Source: Warburgia ugandensis
Taxonomy: Eukaryota > Streptophyta > Magnoliopsida > Canellales > Canellaceae
Assembly (NCBI GenBank): GCA_035236585.1
Contig: CP141132.1
Coordinates: forward strand, 50,595,880-50,659,879
Direction: 5' to 3'
DNA: 64,000 bases
Shown: positions 37,673 through 48,853 of the stretch, piece after piece
How positions within the stretch are numbered: the first letter of the stretch is position 1
How the letters are laid out: every line of letters starts with the position of its first letter
Program-made: the position numbers and the translations under genes
The notes under the pieces: model-generated
Told to the model about the DNA's origin: nothing
Seen by the model: only the letters and a program-made list of their open reading frames with translations
The model's database searches: none

Positions 37673-39100
37673 CTACTCATCAATTAAAAGTATTGATCTT
37701 TAGACTGAAGATGTCTATCAAGTGTTTGTGGACTAATATGATGACTTGGTTGCATCTTCATCAAATACTTTCACTGATGGTGACCTTCAATTTGGCATGA
37801 AATGCCATAATTGATTTTTATTCTAACAAAGTTGTCACTAAAATCATGATTGGCCTAGGGTTTGTAGTTAACTTACTCTGTTTGAGAACTTTTAACTATT
37901 GTTTGACTTCATACTAATAGAGTTCAATACATATTCTAATGAGTTGGCTTCGTTGTGAATCCCTATTCCAACTTCCTACTAGCTAGTTGAGCTAAAAGAA
38001 GTGACTAAGACGGGTTGCACACTTGTGTACCTATTCTTTTTGGCTTTCCAATTAGATAAGTGAAATGATTCCTCACTTAAGAAAACTAGAGTTCCACTCC
38101 AACCAAGAAAGATCACATTTGGCCAATGCCAAGATGTGATATATCTCTCTCCTTGGTTGGAGAGATGAACTACAATAGGGAGTTCCTCTCCTAATGGAAG
38201 GCTTGCTTATATAATGTGCAAAGTAGACCATTGTTTGGGGATCTCATACTTGCTAGACATAGCCCTCAATTAGTTGACTCTCTTCTTCCTATTCAAGTTG
38301 GCTTGATCCTTATTTTAGAAGGAATGTAAGCCTTTTCTAAATGCCATGTGCATGATGATTAATATTGTTAGATAAGAATGTCCTGAAATTTGAAGTCTTA
38401 AACCTCCTCTAAAAGCATGAAGAGTCAACTTCAGTTTTGAAAGGTTATCCTAAACAAATCAATAGATAAAAGTGCTAATAAAGTAGGATTGCCACTCTTT
38501 ATTAGCACCAATGTTGTGAATAGGTGCATGTTAATGACGCCCTTCATGTAGATCAACATAAGTCAACGGAAAGGTGCAACTACAAAAGCAAAACTCCAAG
38601 ACAAAGTGCACCTCAACAGGTATGCCATAACGAGTCACACATAATGCAAACAAAGTTATGGCTCACGATAAATGCATTCGAACATATGACACTTATAGTT
38701 ATGAGGTTGGTAAGTACCAGCCTTGGTTCAACAAAATTTGATTGACATTCTTAAGCTTCGCTCAATAATGCATCATGTGGCATGACTCAAATTTTTGAGG
38801 TTCATGCTTCTTAGATTTATCAATTCAAGTTGAGATCTAGATTTTAACTGCCTACTGGAGTGGCACTACTCCCAAGACTTTAGCCATGATAGTAAGGACC
38901 CTCGGCTAAAGGCACTATGCCACAAGATAGAAGGATGATTACTGCATCCCCTAATTATAAAGTTATTGAACATTTAAGGAATTGCCAACCTCTGCGAGTC
39001 TTTATGATGTAATTACCATGTCATATGAGTTGTGACACATGCTCATCAATAATTTGAATGACATTGAACAATAGACTAAAGTTGTTCATCAAGTAAAAAG
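37673..39100 (+). repeat. Direct repeat copy 2 (unclassified)
   Basis: 37,910-39,035 matches copy 1. Its first part, 37,722-37,910 (CAAGTGTTTGTGGAC, TTTCACTGATGGTGACCTT, TTTGAGAACTTT), matches copy 3 at 46,745-46,940. It is followed directly by half of an Au SINE. It could be an unclassified element; nothing in it looks coding. Confidence 0.7.
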
Positions 39101-39164
39101 AAGGCAACCTGGTGCACAGAGCTCCCACATATGCAAGGTCTGGGGAAGGAGTAGACCTGGGTCT
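39101..39164 (-). mobile_element. Au SINE, 3' half, minus orientation
   Basis: GGCAACCTGGTGCACAGAGC and the following ATATGCAAGGTCTGGGGAAGG match the 3' end of Au SINE in reverse (CCTTCCCCGGACC...GCACCGGGCTGCC). The 5' half lies at 46,668-46,750, on the other side of a 7.5-kb insertion. Confidence 0.8.
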
Positions 39165-40139
39165 TAAATGACTTTCTAAAAATTATTTTCGAAAAGCGAG
39201 GCCTCTAGTTGAAAATTCCTTTCAGAAATAAACAACAGAAAAATTTTATTGTGAAAAGACTTTACAAAAAACCCTGAGTGTCCTTGCTACTTTATAAAAC
39301 ATGGATTGTATGATAACATGAAATACTCATTTCTATCGAAAACGTTTGTTTTTTTTTTATATTGTCCATTTAATGCATACGATGCGATCACCTGATAAAC
39401 ACAAGATTTTATATTGTTTAGATTTAAACATTTAAGAACAATGTACTTACACAAATAATCACCTAGGACTTCCAATCATAGCTCACAGTCCAATTATATG
39501 AATGCATATACACATACATGTCCAGAAAGATAAAATACAAGTCATATACTTACATTGGTAGCACAGTCTCGGTCTACTATTGTCCTTGTCTAAGGCTCCA
39601 TCTACCATGAGTTGTTTTTCCTTCAAGTCAATTTCTTTAAGCCTAAGACAACATTGTAAACAATTTATAATGTCTTAATAAGCATGTGCTTGGTAGGTGT
39701 TTGAGCATCTAGTTTGGAAATATATAAAAAAAGCCAAATACACTGGAATTATAAACCATTTAGAAATTTGTTCTAAGGAACATTATACAGACATATAGTC
39801 TTAAGCATACAATGATATTCATAACACATACATCTCAATTCATTTTAAGTAATCTCAAATATTATCATTTCATTAGATATCAATTCATGATGTAGATAGA
39901 TCTAAGTTAAATCATCTTAAACTCTAATAGCTCATAATCTACTTAGAGCCTATTATAAACATATGTAATGCAATTAGCATAACAGAAATCCCATCTAGGA
40001 TTTAATCTATCTACGTACAACATCAGTAGATATAAAATCACAAGATATCCATTTGGAGGATAATACATGCTATTAGTATGCACCAATCCGTGATAAAATA
40101 ATAAAACAATTGAATTACTTTTCGATTAGATCACAGGAA

Positions 40140-40902
40140 AACCTGTATTAGAGCATATAAGTTCACTATATGCAAATCTATGCCAAATCTATATTAAAGC
40201 ATATAAGCCCATCACAGGCAAATCTGTGCCAAATCCATATCAGAGCATATCAGCTCACCATAGGCAAATTCATGCCAAATCCATATTAGAGCATATCAAT
40301 TCATCACATGCAAATCTATGCCAAATCCATATCAAAGCATATCAGCTCCCCATAGGCAAATCCATGCCAAATCCATGTAAGAGCATATCAGTTCACCACA
40401 AGCAAATCCATATTAGAACATATCAGCTCACTACAAGCAAATCCAAGCCAAATCCATATCAGAGGATATCAGCTCACCATAGATAAATCCATGCGAAATC
40501 CATATCAGCTCACTACAGGCAAATCCTTGTCAAATCCATATTAAAGCATATTAGCTTACCATAGACAAATCCATGCCAAATCCATATCAAATCATATCAC
40601 CCCACCATAAGCAAATCCATTCCAAATCCACATCAAGGCTTATTAGCTCACCACAGGCAAATCTATGCCAAATCCATATCAAAGCATATCAGCTCACCAT
40701 GTCAAATCCATAGAGGAGCATATCAACTCACAATAGACAAATTCGTGCTAAATCCATATCAGAGCATATTAGCTCACCATAGGCAAATCCATGCCAAAAG
40801 CATATCAGAGCATATCATCTCATGATAGACAAATTCATATCAAAGTATATTAGCTCACCATTGACAAATGCATGTCAAATCCATATTAGAACATATCAAC
40901 TC
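40140..40902 (+). repeat. 46-bp tandem repeat array, about 16 copies
   Basis: Units read roughly CATATCAGCTCACCATAGGC followed by AAATCCATGCCAAATCCATATCAGAG. Individual copies vary by 1-8 bases and several are shortened. The open frames at 40,226-40,486 and 40,822-41,085 are translations of the repeat and not genes. Confidence 0.95.
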
Positions 40903-43900
40903 AGGCTTTGTTTCCTACCGATTGTGATGGGCTTCCCACACACACTCATCAAAATGCGTTGTGCTGGGATTACAGATAGATGGACACAAAAGTGTCCTCT
41001 TTTGCATGTGATGGGCTACCCACAAACATCCATCAAGGCTTTGTTTCCTATCGAGTGTGATGAGCTTCCCACAGACACTCCTTAGAATGCATTGTGGCAG
41101 GATTACAGATAGATGGACACAATATTGTCCTCTTTTGGATGTGATGGGCTACCCACAAACATCCATCAAGGCTTTGTTTCTTATTGAGTGTGATGGGCTT
41201 CCCATAAACTATAATGACTCCAATTTTGTAATATTAAAATCCCAAGTTAGCAATGAAAAGTTCAGTTTTTGAAGATAAGGGCATTTTGTTCATTTCACTA
41301 TTTACCTTGAATGAACCTAGAAATTTGTTCCTAAAAATGGTACCATTAGGTGCGTCTCAGAAAAAGGAATCCAACAAGACCAAAATCACCCAAAACGGAG
41401 TTAAAATGAGCAAGTTATGGCCCTTTGAAGTTTAGGGTCAAAAATGTAATTTTTACAAAAAATTGGATTTAACCTGCAAAACACAGGGGCCCGTTTTGAT
41501 ACGGGCACCCTTCATCTTCAACCCCTTAGAGGGTTCTAGAACGGCAGTGATTGGAAGAGAAATAACCACCATTCTGGAGGTTTCTCCACCGCCATTCAAG
41601 GGCGGTGAGAGCCCCCTCCAGAACCCTCTTATAGCTTTATAAATAGAGCTCTTGGGCACCTCTAATGGCAGCCCAAAAGCTTGAGGAAAACCCATTTTGA
41701 AGAAGCAACCAAGAGGAGAAACAAGGAGAAAAACCCAGCAATGAGCTAGGTATGCCCAAGATCCCTCAAAACCCGTCTTCACAATAGTCCTAGGATCATT
41801 TTTCCTAAGTTTTTGCATGAAAAATCATGCAAAATAGAGCCCTGGAGAGTCACCAAGGACCTAAGGACGTTCCCTGGGCTGCACTGGTTTGACAGGGGTG
41901 TCTTGAGGATGCCCTGGTCCCCCAAACGAACGAAACGTTCCAGCCGGAACGTGACGCGTCGACCGCATTCGAAAAAAACCAAACGAGCGCATCCGGGGAC
42001 GCGCTCGCAAAAAGGAAAAATGGGCAGGAAACTCATCGCGTCTGCAGATGCACCTGCTGAGGCGCACACCTAAGAAGCGCAGCACACTAGCAATCCGAGA
42101 TTTTTTTGTTCTTAAGGAAGCTGGGGCGCATGCCACTGACGCGCAACGCCCTAGCATTCCGCCTTTTCACTCTTAAGGCCCTTATGTGTCACACTAAAAA
42201 GCTTATAACTTGAGATCTAGAGGTCCGATTGAGGTGCCGCAAAAGGCATTGTGTCCGTGTTGACACTGCGGACAAACCCAAACTATAAAATCTCTTATCA
42301 AGGCCCATTCAAGGGTGAGCATGACCCTTAAAATAGGATGGTGGCGTGTGGCCGCTAGACCTTTGGAAAACTAAGGATACCAAGGCCCAATTAGGACCTT
42401 AGGACACCCATAGGCATAGGGATGAACCCATAATGCCTAAGTAATAAGACCAACCACTCTAAAACCCATAAAAGATAGGCCAAACTAACCTTGATTCCCC
42501 AAACCATGTTCAAGAGCGTACGAGACAAAGGGGTTAGCGCGACCTAGCCATGTAGGTGCTCTATCGCTACTAGACTTTTAAAAAGAGCTATGATTGTTTG
42601 AGACTGCATGTTTTAAGTATACGTATATGACTTGTTTAGTATGATTTAATTTAGCATGCATATGACAAATATATTATGCATAGACATGCTTTGCAAACAA
42701 TTGCATATATTGTATGATTTGTGAGCATTGAGTTCTTGAAAAATTGCATGTCTTTGAGGGTTACCAAAAGACACTGGAGTGCCCAAAAGACGCTGGGTAG
42801 GCAGTTGTGAGGGACCTAAAGAGGACAGGTTTTGAAAAATACATTGCACATATATTGCCAAAACATGTGCTACATGCATAGATTGCATGATAAGTGTAGC
42901 CTTGACCGATGAGGGCGGGCTAATAAGGGCGGGCCGACGAGGGCGAGCCGATGAGGGCAGGCCAGAGAGAGCTGACAAGGCTTCTAAGCTGGCAGGCTTC
43001 TAGGCTGATAGGCTTCTAGGTTGTCAGGCTTCTATGCAGGGTTATGACTTTGAATGCAATACTAGCATGAGCAGATTTTATGCATTGCATGTATGTTTTG
43101 CAACCGATTTCATAAATTGCATGATTTACGACGAAAAAGTGTCATATGTCCCGTGGAGGCATATGACCCTGTGTCCTCAGGTACCCGGGGACCACACAGC
43201 GGCAAGGTCGTGGGCATAGTTTGGACCCTATGGTTTTGTGGACTTATTTGCATTGCATATGGCATGATATGAGGTTGGTCGACCATACCATACTAGATAT
43301 CCATGAGTTGGATTCAATGAAGCATCTTATGCATATCATAATGTTATGATATATATATATATATAATACTTTCGATTTGGATTATGTGATCCTTTAAGTC
43401 GTTAGTATTTCGGTTTGACAATGGATTTTAATATTGATATTGAACTTGAGTATTCAGACCCGCATATGTTTTGAAAGAGCATATGATTTTAAACATCTCA
43501 TGCATTATAAAACTAGTAGTGATAGACTCCTACTTAGTATAGTATATACTCACCCTATCCTTAACATTTTTCAAGATAATTCCATCCACGAGTAGAGGAC
43601 ATCTATGTTAGTGCTACGGGCAAGTGAATTAAAAAGGAGACAGTTATACATGTAAGTAAACTCTCAACCCTTTGGACATGTATTTGTATTAATTTACAGT
43701 TGGACTGTGTGTTGTGACTGGAAAGACCTGGGGAAAAACACTTATGATTTTTGAAGTTTTTCAACAACTACTTTGATTATTGTGAAAGCAAATGACACTC
43801 GGGGTTTTCAAAAATGAGTTTAAAAACAAAAGATTTTTTCGCTGCATTGCACTATTTTTCAAATTGGGATCCCACCTTAGGAATTTAGATTTTTCATTTA

Positions 43901-44160
43901 AAAATGCATGAGAAAACCCGGGTCGTCACATAAACACTCGTTAGAACCCATTGCCAAACACAATATTGTCCTCTTTTGGATGTGATGCACTACCCACAAA
44001 TATCCATCAAGGCTTTGTTTCCTGTTGAGTGTGATGGGCTTCCAACAAACACTCGTCAGAACGCATTGTGCTGGTGTCACAGACAAATAATCACAATATT
44101 GTCCTCTTTTTGATGTGATGGGCTACCCACAGACATCCATCAAGGCTTTGTTTGGTGCTC
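40903..44160 (+). repeat. 133-bp tandem repeat array interrupted by a solo LTR
   Basis: The phrase AGGCTTTGTTTC recurs at 40,903, 41,036 and 41,169, exactly 133 bp apart, and again at 44,010 and 44,143, also 133 bp apart. Each unit contains GTGATGGGCTTCCCACA and, about 90 bp on, GTGATGGGCTACCCACA. The third unit is cut after base 41,209 by the solo LTR and resumes at 43,936. The array directly adjoins the 46-bp array. Confidence 0.95.
41210..43930 (+). mobile_element. Solo LTR (Tekay/Del-like), 2,721 bp
   Basis: Begins TATAATGACTCC (TG changed to TA) and ends ...CCCGGGTCGTCACA. It is flanked by exact TAAAC duplications (41,205-41,209; 43,931-43,935) within a 133-bp satellite unit. It carries the shared LTR motif (41,484-41,510), CCGCC/GGCGG inverted repeats at 41,587-41,607, a TATAAATAG box near 41,637 and a CpG-rich block at 41,930-42,160. 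The TATA box implies a transcription start near 41,670. Open frames at 41,453-42,157 are in the CpG-rich block and are not genes. Confidence 0.93.
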
Positions 44161-46417
44161 AAAGTCACACAATGAAATCAATATTGCCCTTTTTGGTTCA
44201 CAATCTTAAACTTTTCTTACATGACTCACATTAAATAAAATACACTTATACACATGAAGTTTAATTATAATTCAAATACAGCATATATATTTACTTCATT
44301 CATTGCATGAGCTGAAGAAACTCCTTATAACAATTGAGATACACACACACACATATGTATTGAAAAATGTAGTAATCTTAATTCCACTTAGAAGCCTACC
44401 AGTGCTACATGCACCCACCCTCATCGGTTGCCCTCATCAGTTGCCCTCATCGGCAACCCACAAATGCAAATCATGAATCAAACTTTGATTAGATATAAGA
44501 AAACAAAAAAGTGATGAAATACAAATCATGCGTCACACCATGGTTTCATATCAAACTGAAATGAGAGACCAAATCAATGAGATGCATAAATGAAATGCAA
44601 GTGATAGTAATTCTAAATTAAATATCTTGGATACTCCACATCTTTATCCTTATCATTCATATGTCTTGATAACATTCATAAATCATTATACTTCATACAT
44701 CTCAAATCATATCCACATATTAAAATAATAATCTAATATCATCATCATCAAAGGAAGATATATACCATCTTATTTAATCCCTAAAGAATGATGCATTCAT
44801 AATTTGTAATCATATCACCCATCAATTCATCAAATTCTATAAAATCTATCAGAACATGTATTTAAATAAATACATGTTATTCGACTAGACCAATAATTTG
44901 GTTATAATTCGAATATACGAATAAATTAAAGATATCAGAACAACTTACCTCAGACGAAGAACCACTCTTTTATCTCTCAAATCATAATCAGACTCTAGTC
45001 TCACTCAATCCGCCTTAACCCCACTACTTGGATACACATTACATCTAGGTCTCACTTAGAATCTAAGTTATCTAAGTTGGATTCTTGACTATTAAGCAAA
45101 CATTATATTTTCATATATTAATAAATTGTGTTTCAATACAATCCAATGGTTCACAATCATGGGATCTCAAGCTAGGGTCCATCCTAGTTGGCTAATAATT
45201 CAAATAATGATGAATCAGGCCCACCAATATTATTCAATTCATTCCTTAATCATATCATAATATATTCCTAAGGGATCCTACTCATATAATGTCAAATTTA
45301 GTTAATTTCTCATTTAATCAACTAATCAAGTACGTTTATACATAAATCATACTTGGCTTTAGTTGATTACCACCAAATCAAGTAAATTAAGCAGTTATGA
45401 TGATAATCCTACCTCGCATAGGTTAATATAAAGGATATCCAACTGTTCGTGTTGCTGGATCGTCAACCAATCATCTCAAAGGTACTTAATCTGCACTATC
45501 TATAGTGATTTGGCCACGATCATCTACCTAGTCATCCCAGATTGAAGAATAAATTAGTAACTTGATTAAACAATCTTAATAAATCATTTAAATAGTATGG
45601 ATCATTGAATTTGATCCAATTTCATACCTATATACCTCGATTGATCTCAGCCATTGATCAAGATTGGCTATATTGCCTCAATCATGCTTCAAATAAAAAA
45701 TCTCTACTATAGATCTTGATCTGCCCATTATGAGGATCACAATGAATAATTAGATCTTACATATCTCACCTTGCCAATTCCTGATCAAGTTCCCATCCAA
45801 TTTAGACTGTTAGATGATCCCCGATCAAAGATTTGACCATCACATTGTGTAAATCATTCCCAAAATACACATAGGGCATGTTTTTCACTAAAATTTACTA
45901 GGTCACCAGCATTGATTGACTGTCACTAGAGAAGATGACCAGCGCAGTTGCATCCAGTGACTCATCTCTTTATGGATTTCAAAATAAGAACATGGGAAAT
46001 GTACATCTGGGCCTAACCTTCACTCTTTTAAAGTTTGGTGAAAATTTGACAATATTTGATGCCAAAAAATACAAAAAATTGGATGTCAATCGTTGGATTC
46101 TTCTACAATCATTGGCACCATCTTCTTCGCCTTGATTCTTCCTCATTTCTTGTCTGATCGCCATGATTTTTGAGGAATTTTGATCATATTATCGTGCTGG
46201 AGAGAATGATTGGCTCAAATCTTTGATCCTAGCCGTTGTTGTCTTTGGATGCTCCTTGCAATCCCAGCAACCTAAGAAAAATTAGTTTTCCTATTGGTGT
46301 CATCACCTTCTCTAGCGATATGGTTCTCTCTCTCTTCTTCCCATTTTCCCTTCTCTTTTTGTTTCTGTCAACGTTAGGTGACACTCGACTTCGACTGTCA
46401 CCAGTCTTAAAGAGGAG
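44161..46417 (-). mobile_element. Body of the large LTR-like insertion, no gene
   Basis: AT-rich sequence with a short AC microsatellite at 44,340-44,353. No coding domain, terminal repeat or RNA gene is visible. It lies between the 133-bp array and the shared LTR motif. Confidence 0.5.
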
Positions 46418-46667
46418 GGGTGCTGTTATCAATTTTGGCTCCCTTCTGAATTAGTGAAACTTTTGGATTTTTCCACCCTGATCTCTATTTGGCCTAAAAT
46501 TAATGTTGTTAGAATCGTATTGATGCGTACATTTCATTTTAGATAGTTTCAAGTCAAAATTTTAAGTTTTCAAAGGGGTCACGAAATTTAATTTTTGATT
46601 CTTTTTCCAATTAAAATATAACATAATACATAGAAAATGACCCAAAATTGAGAGTCATTATAATAAT

Positions 46668-46750
46668 ATGCAACCTTTCCTTGCATTTTGCAAGAGGCTA
46701 TTTTCATGCCTCTAACCCTTGACCTTTCGGTCACATGGTGAAGTTGTTCA
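46668..46750 (-). mobile_element. Au SINE, 5' half, minus orientation
   Basis: CTTGCATTTTGCAAGAGGCT and GACCTTTCGGTCACATGG match the tRNA-related 5' half of Au SINE in reverse (GTGACC...AGGTCA box B region; GCCTCTTGCAAAA). It continues the fragment at 39,101-39,164. The very 5' end is missing or too diverged to see. Confidence 0.8.
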
Positions 46751-47190
46751 AGTGTTTGTGGACAAATATGGTGACTTGGCAGGATTAAAATTGTTTACTT
46801 TCACTGATGGTGACCTTTAGTCTGGCTTGATTGACATAATAAATTTGTTTGTCTTACCTCAATTGGCTAACAAATGGTTGCTAAAATTAAGAATCACTCG
46901 GGGTTGTAGCTAACTTGTTCCATTTGAGAACTTTACCTCTTATAGGGCTTGAGCAAGAAAGGCCTTATTGATAGCAAACTCATGATTTTGGGATTTGATA
47001 AAATATGTCAAAAAGTCATTAGTGTAGCTAGCCTAAAACTTTAAAATCAATAAAACTTGATTTTGAAATATTATTTCATGCTATTAATGTCAACGTGTCA
47101 TATAGCTCACTCTTAGAATGGTTATGGTTGACAACAATGAAATAATCCCTTTTACACTTTAGTAATTTTTTAAATATAATGAAAATATTA
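46745..47190 (+). repeat. Direct repeat copy 3 (partial, unclassified)
   Basis: AAGTGTTTGTGGACAAATAT, TTTCACTGATGGTGACCTTT and TTTGAGAACTTT occur in the same order and spacing as at 37,722-37,910. The similarity fades after about 46,950. Confidence 0.65.
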
Positions 47191-48110
47191 TTGAGAAATG
47201 TGTTTGGGTTGATACTTGTCCTTGAAGTATTGCAAAATTGCATCTAGCCAACATTGAGTTCTACCTTCCCACACTTTAGAGGTTCAAAAGCCAAAACCCG
47301 TTGCAATAGATGCATGATAGTTGGGTAACATTATTAAAGCTTCCTACACTTGATGGTTCAACATTGAAGATCCTCTAGAAAAGATCAAAGAACCATATAA
47401 GCAAGAGCCAATAAAATCCAACAAAGTCATGCTACCATCAACCATCTCTATGCATGATGTAGTGGATTTAGTGTTGTTCTAGATTACACTACAACCCGCC
47501 GCTGCATGAGGCTATGCTTTCATAGTCTCAAAAGTCTACTCTGTACAAATGGACCAAGATTAAGCCTTCTAAGAATGGAGTTCGCTACCAAAGCCTAAGC
47601 TTGTCATCGCACTTGCAAGTATGAATACCATTTCCATTTCAAAAGTTAATGATGCCATCCCTTCAACAACAAACATGAGAGAAGAGACCTACACACCAAA
47701 GGATGTAGTGGAAACTACTGTTCCTACTCATAATGAATTTGAAGATGGAGGAAAACCCACAATATATGATTTAATTGAAGTAATACTAAGCACTATCGAA
47801 GATTTGAGGCCTACTTTTGTAAGCATTTCCTTATTTGAATGAGAGAAGCAAGATTGTGAAATTTCTCTAAAAGCCCGTAGCTTGAATGAGTCATGGAATA
47901 CCAGGGTTGGATCCTTTTGTTGCATACGTAAATTAACTATTGATTCCTTAAAATGTTATATTAAACAACTACAAAGATACTTCAAATCCAAAATAACAAC
48001 AGCAAATAGAGGTTGAACCTAAACTTCTTATAGAAGTTGGATTTGCAAGAGAAGTGAATCATTCTAAATGGATACCTAAAATTGTACCCATTAAAAAATA
48101 ATTTATCTGC
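47191..48110 (+). pseudogene. Possible Ty3-gypsy pol fragment
   Basis: Near 48,030-48,095 the plus strand reads LIEVGFAREVNHSKWIPKIV followed by PIKK, resembling the start of a Ty3-gypsy reverse transcriptase (...AGFIREV.Y..W.ANIVPVKKKNG). The match stops abruptly at a TAA. Upstream there is a 73-codon open frame at 47,621-47,842, acidic and unrecognised. It may be part of the same relic. Confidence 0.4.
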
Positions 48111-48763
48111 TTGCTTCTTTTATAAAGCACCTTTCTTATCTTGATCATATATTCTATTATTTTACATGATGTGTCTCTTCCTATCTTTTTAAAAGAGAAG
48201 GCTTTCTATGCTATTTACTCATTTGATCATATCTTTCTTTACTAGTTGTTTATTATCTTTTCATATGAACATTAATTTACTAACCACAATCTTTTTACAT
48301 ATTTAATCCATCTAAATCTCAATAAATTAATAGCCTTAGAACCATTCTTATTTATTTCAGAAGAAGAATTTATTTGTAACAAAATTTAATAAATCCTGAT
48401 ATGCACAATTTTTACCCATTACTAAATAACTATAAATTAGTAGTCTGAGGATAATTTTTTATTAATTTAGTGAGAATACCATATTTTATTATAAAATTTG
48501 ATCAATTATAATATGCACAAGTATGCATGATTTTATAAAAACCCCTCATTTTTTAGTTTTCTCTATTTATTTTTCTATAAATTTCTTGCATTCATAAATT
48601 TTTTCCCCCCAACCTTTCTTATTTTGAAATGCTAAAAGATATATTCTATTTTGTAAAAGAAGACATATTTCCACATGGTTGTAAGAGTTTCTTCATATAA
48701 TTTTTTAGGTAAAAACTAAGAAGTTTATTATGTATCAAAATCAAATTCAATATAACGTCTATC
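48111..48763. other. AT-rich 5' flank of the COX5b gene, no gene seen
   Basis: Very AT-rich, with poly-T and poly-A runs. No open frame, repeat terminus or RNA gene is visible. It separates the retrotransposon block from the promoter-proximal repeats. Confidence 0.6.
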
Positions 48764-48853
48764 AGATTTCCATATACAATAATAGCCACCTGGATTTCCA
48801 TGTGCAATAATTAGGCACCCGGATTTCCATATACAATCAATAATAGACACCTG
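48764..48853 (+). repeat. Promoter-proximal tandem repeat, three 28-29-bp units
   Basis: The phrase GATTTCCATATACAATAATA followed by a GCCACCTG-like end occurs three times, starting at 48,764, 48,792 and 48,821, with small changes. It lies 170-260 bases upstream of the COX5b start codon, so it may fall in or near the promoter. Confidence 0.9.

Larger units (their letters stand above)
39165..46662 (-). mobile_element. Large diverged LTR-like insertion, minus orientation, with internal satellites
   Basis: The left end reads TAAATGACTTTC and the right end ...GAGAGTCATTATA, decayed forms of the Tekay/Del termini (TGTAATGACTC and ...GAGTCATTACA). 39,180-39,620 is a distant relative of the LTR tail, with a CCCTGAGTGTCCTTGCTACTTT-like block and the TACTTACAT...CTCC block. 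The right part carries the shared LTR motif at 46,418-46,443. Between them are two tandem-repeat arrays and a nested solo LTR. Without the nested LTR the block is about 4.8 kb. No clean target duplication is visible. The open frames at 45,935-46,454 lie in the LTR body. Confidence 0.7.

Noticed and set aside
40140-40902. Regularly spaced repeats that could suggest a CRISPR array
   Set aside because: Units are head to tail without unique spacers, diverge from one another, and sit in a plant LTR. It is a satellite.
41453-42157. Open frames on both strands, including Arg-rich ones
   Set aside because: Located in the CpG-rich block of the solo LTR 41,210-43,930 and not conserved in related LTRs.
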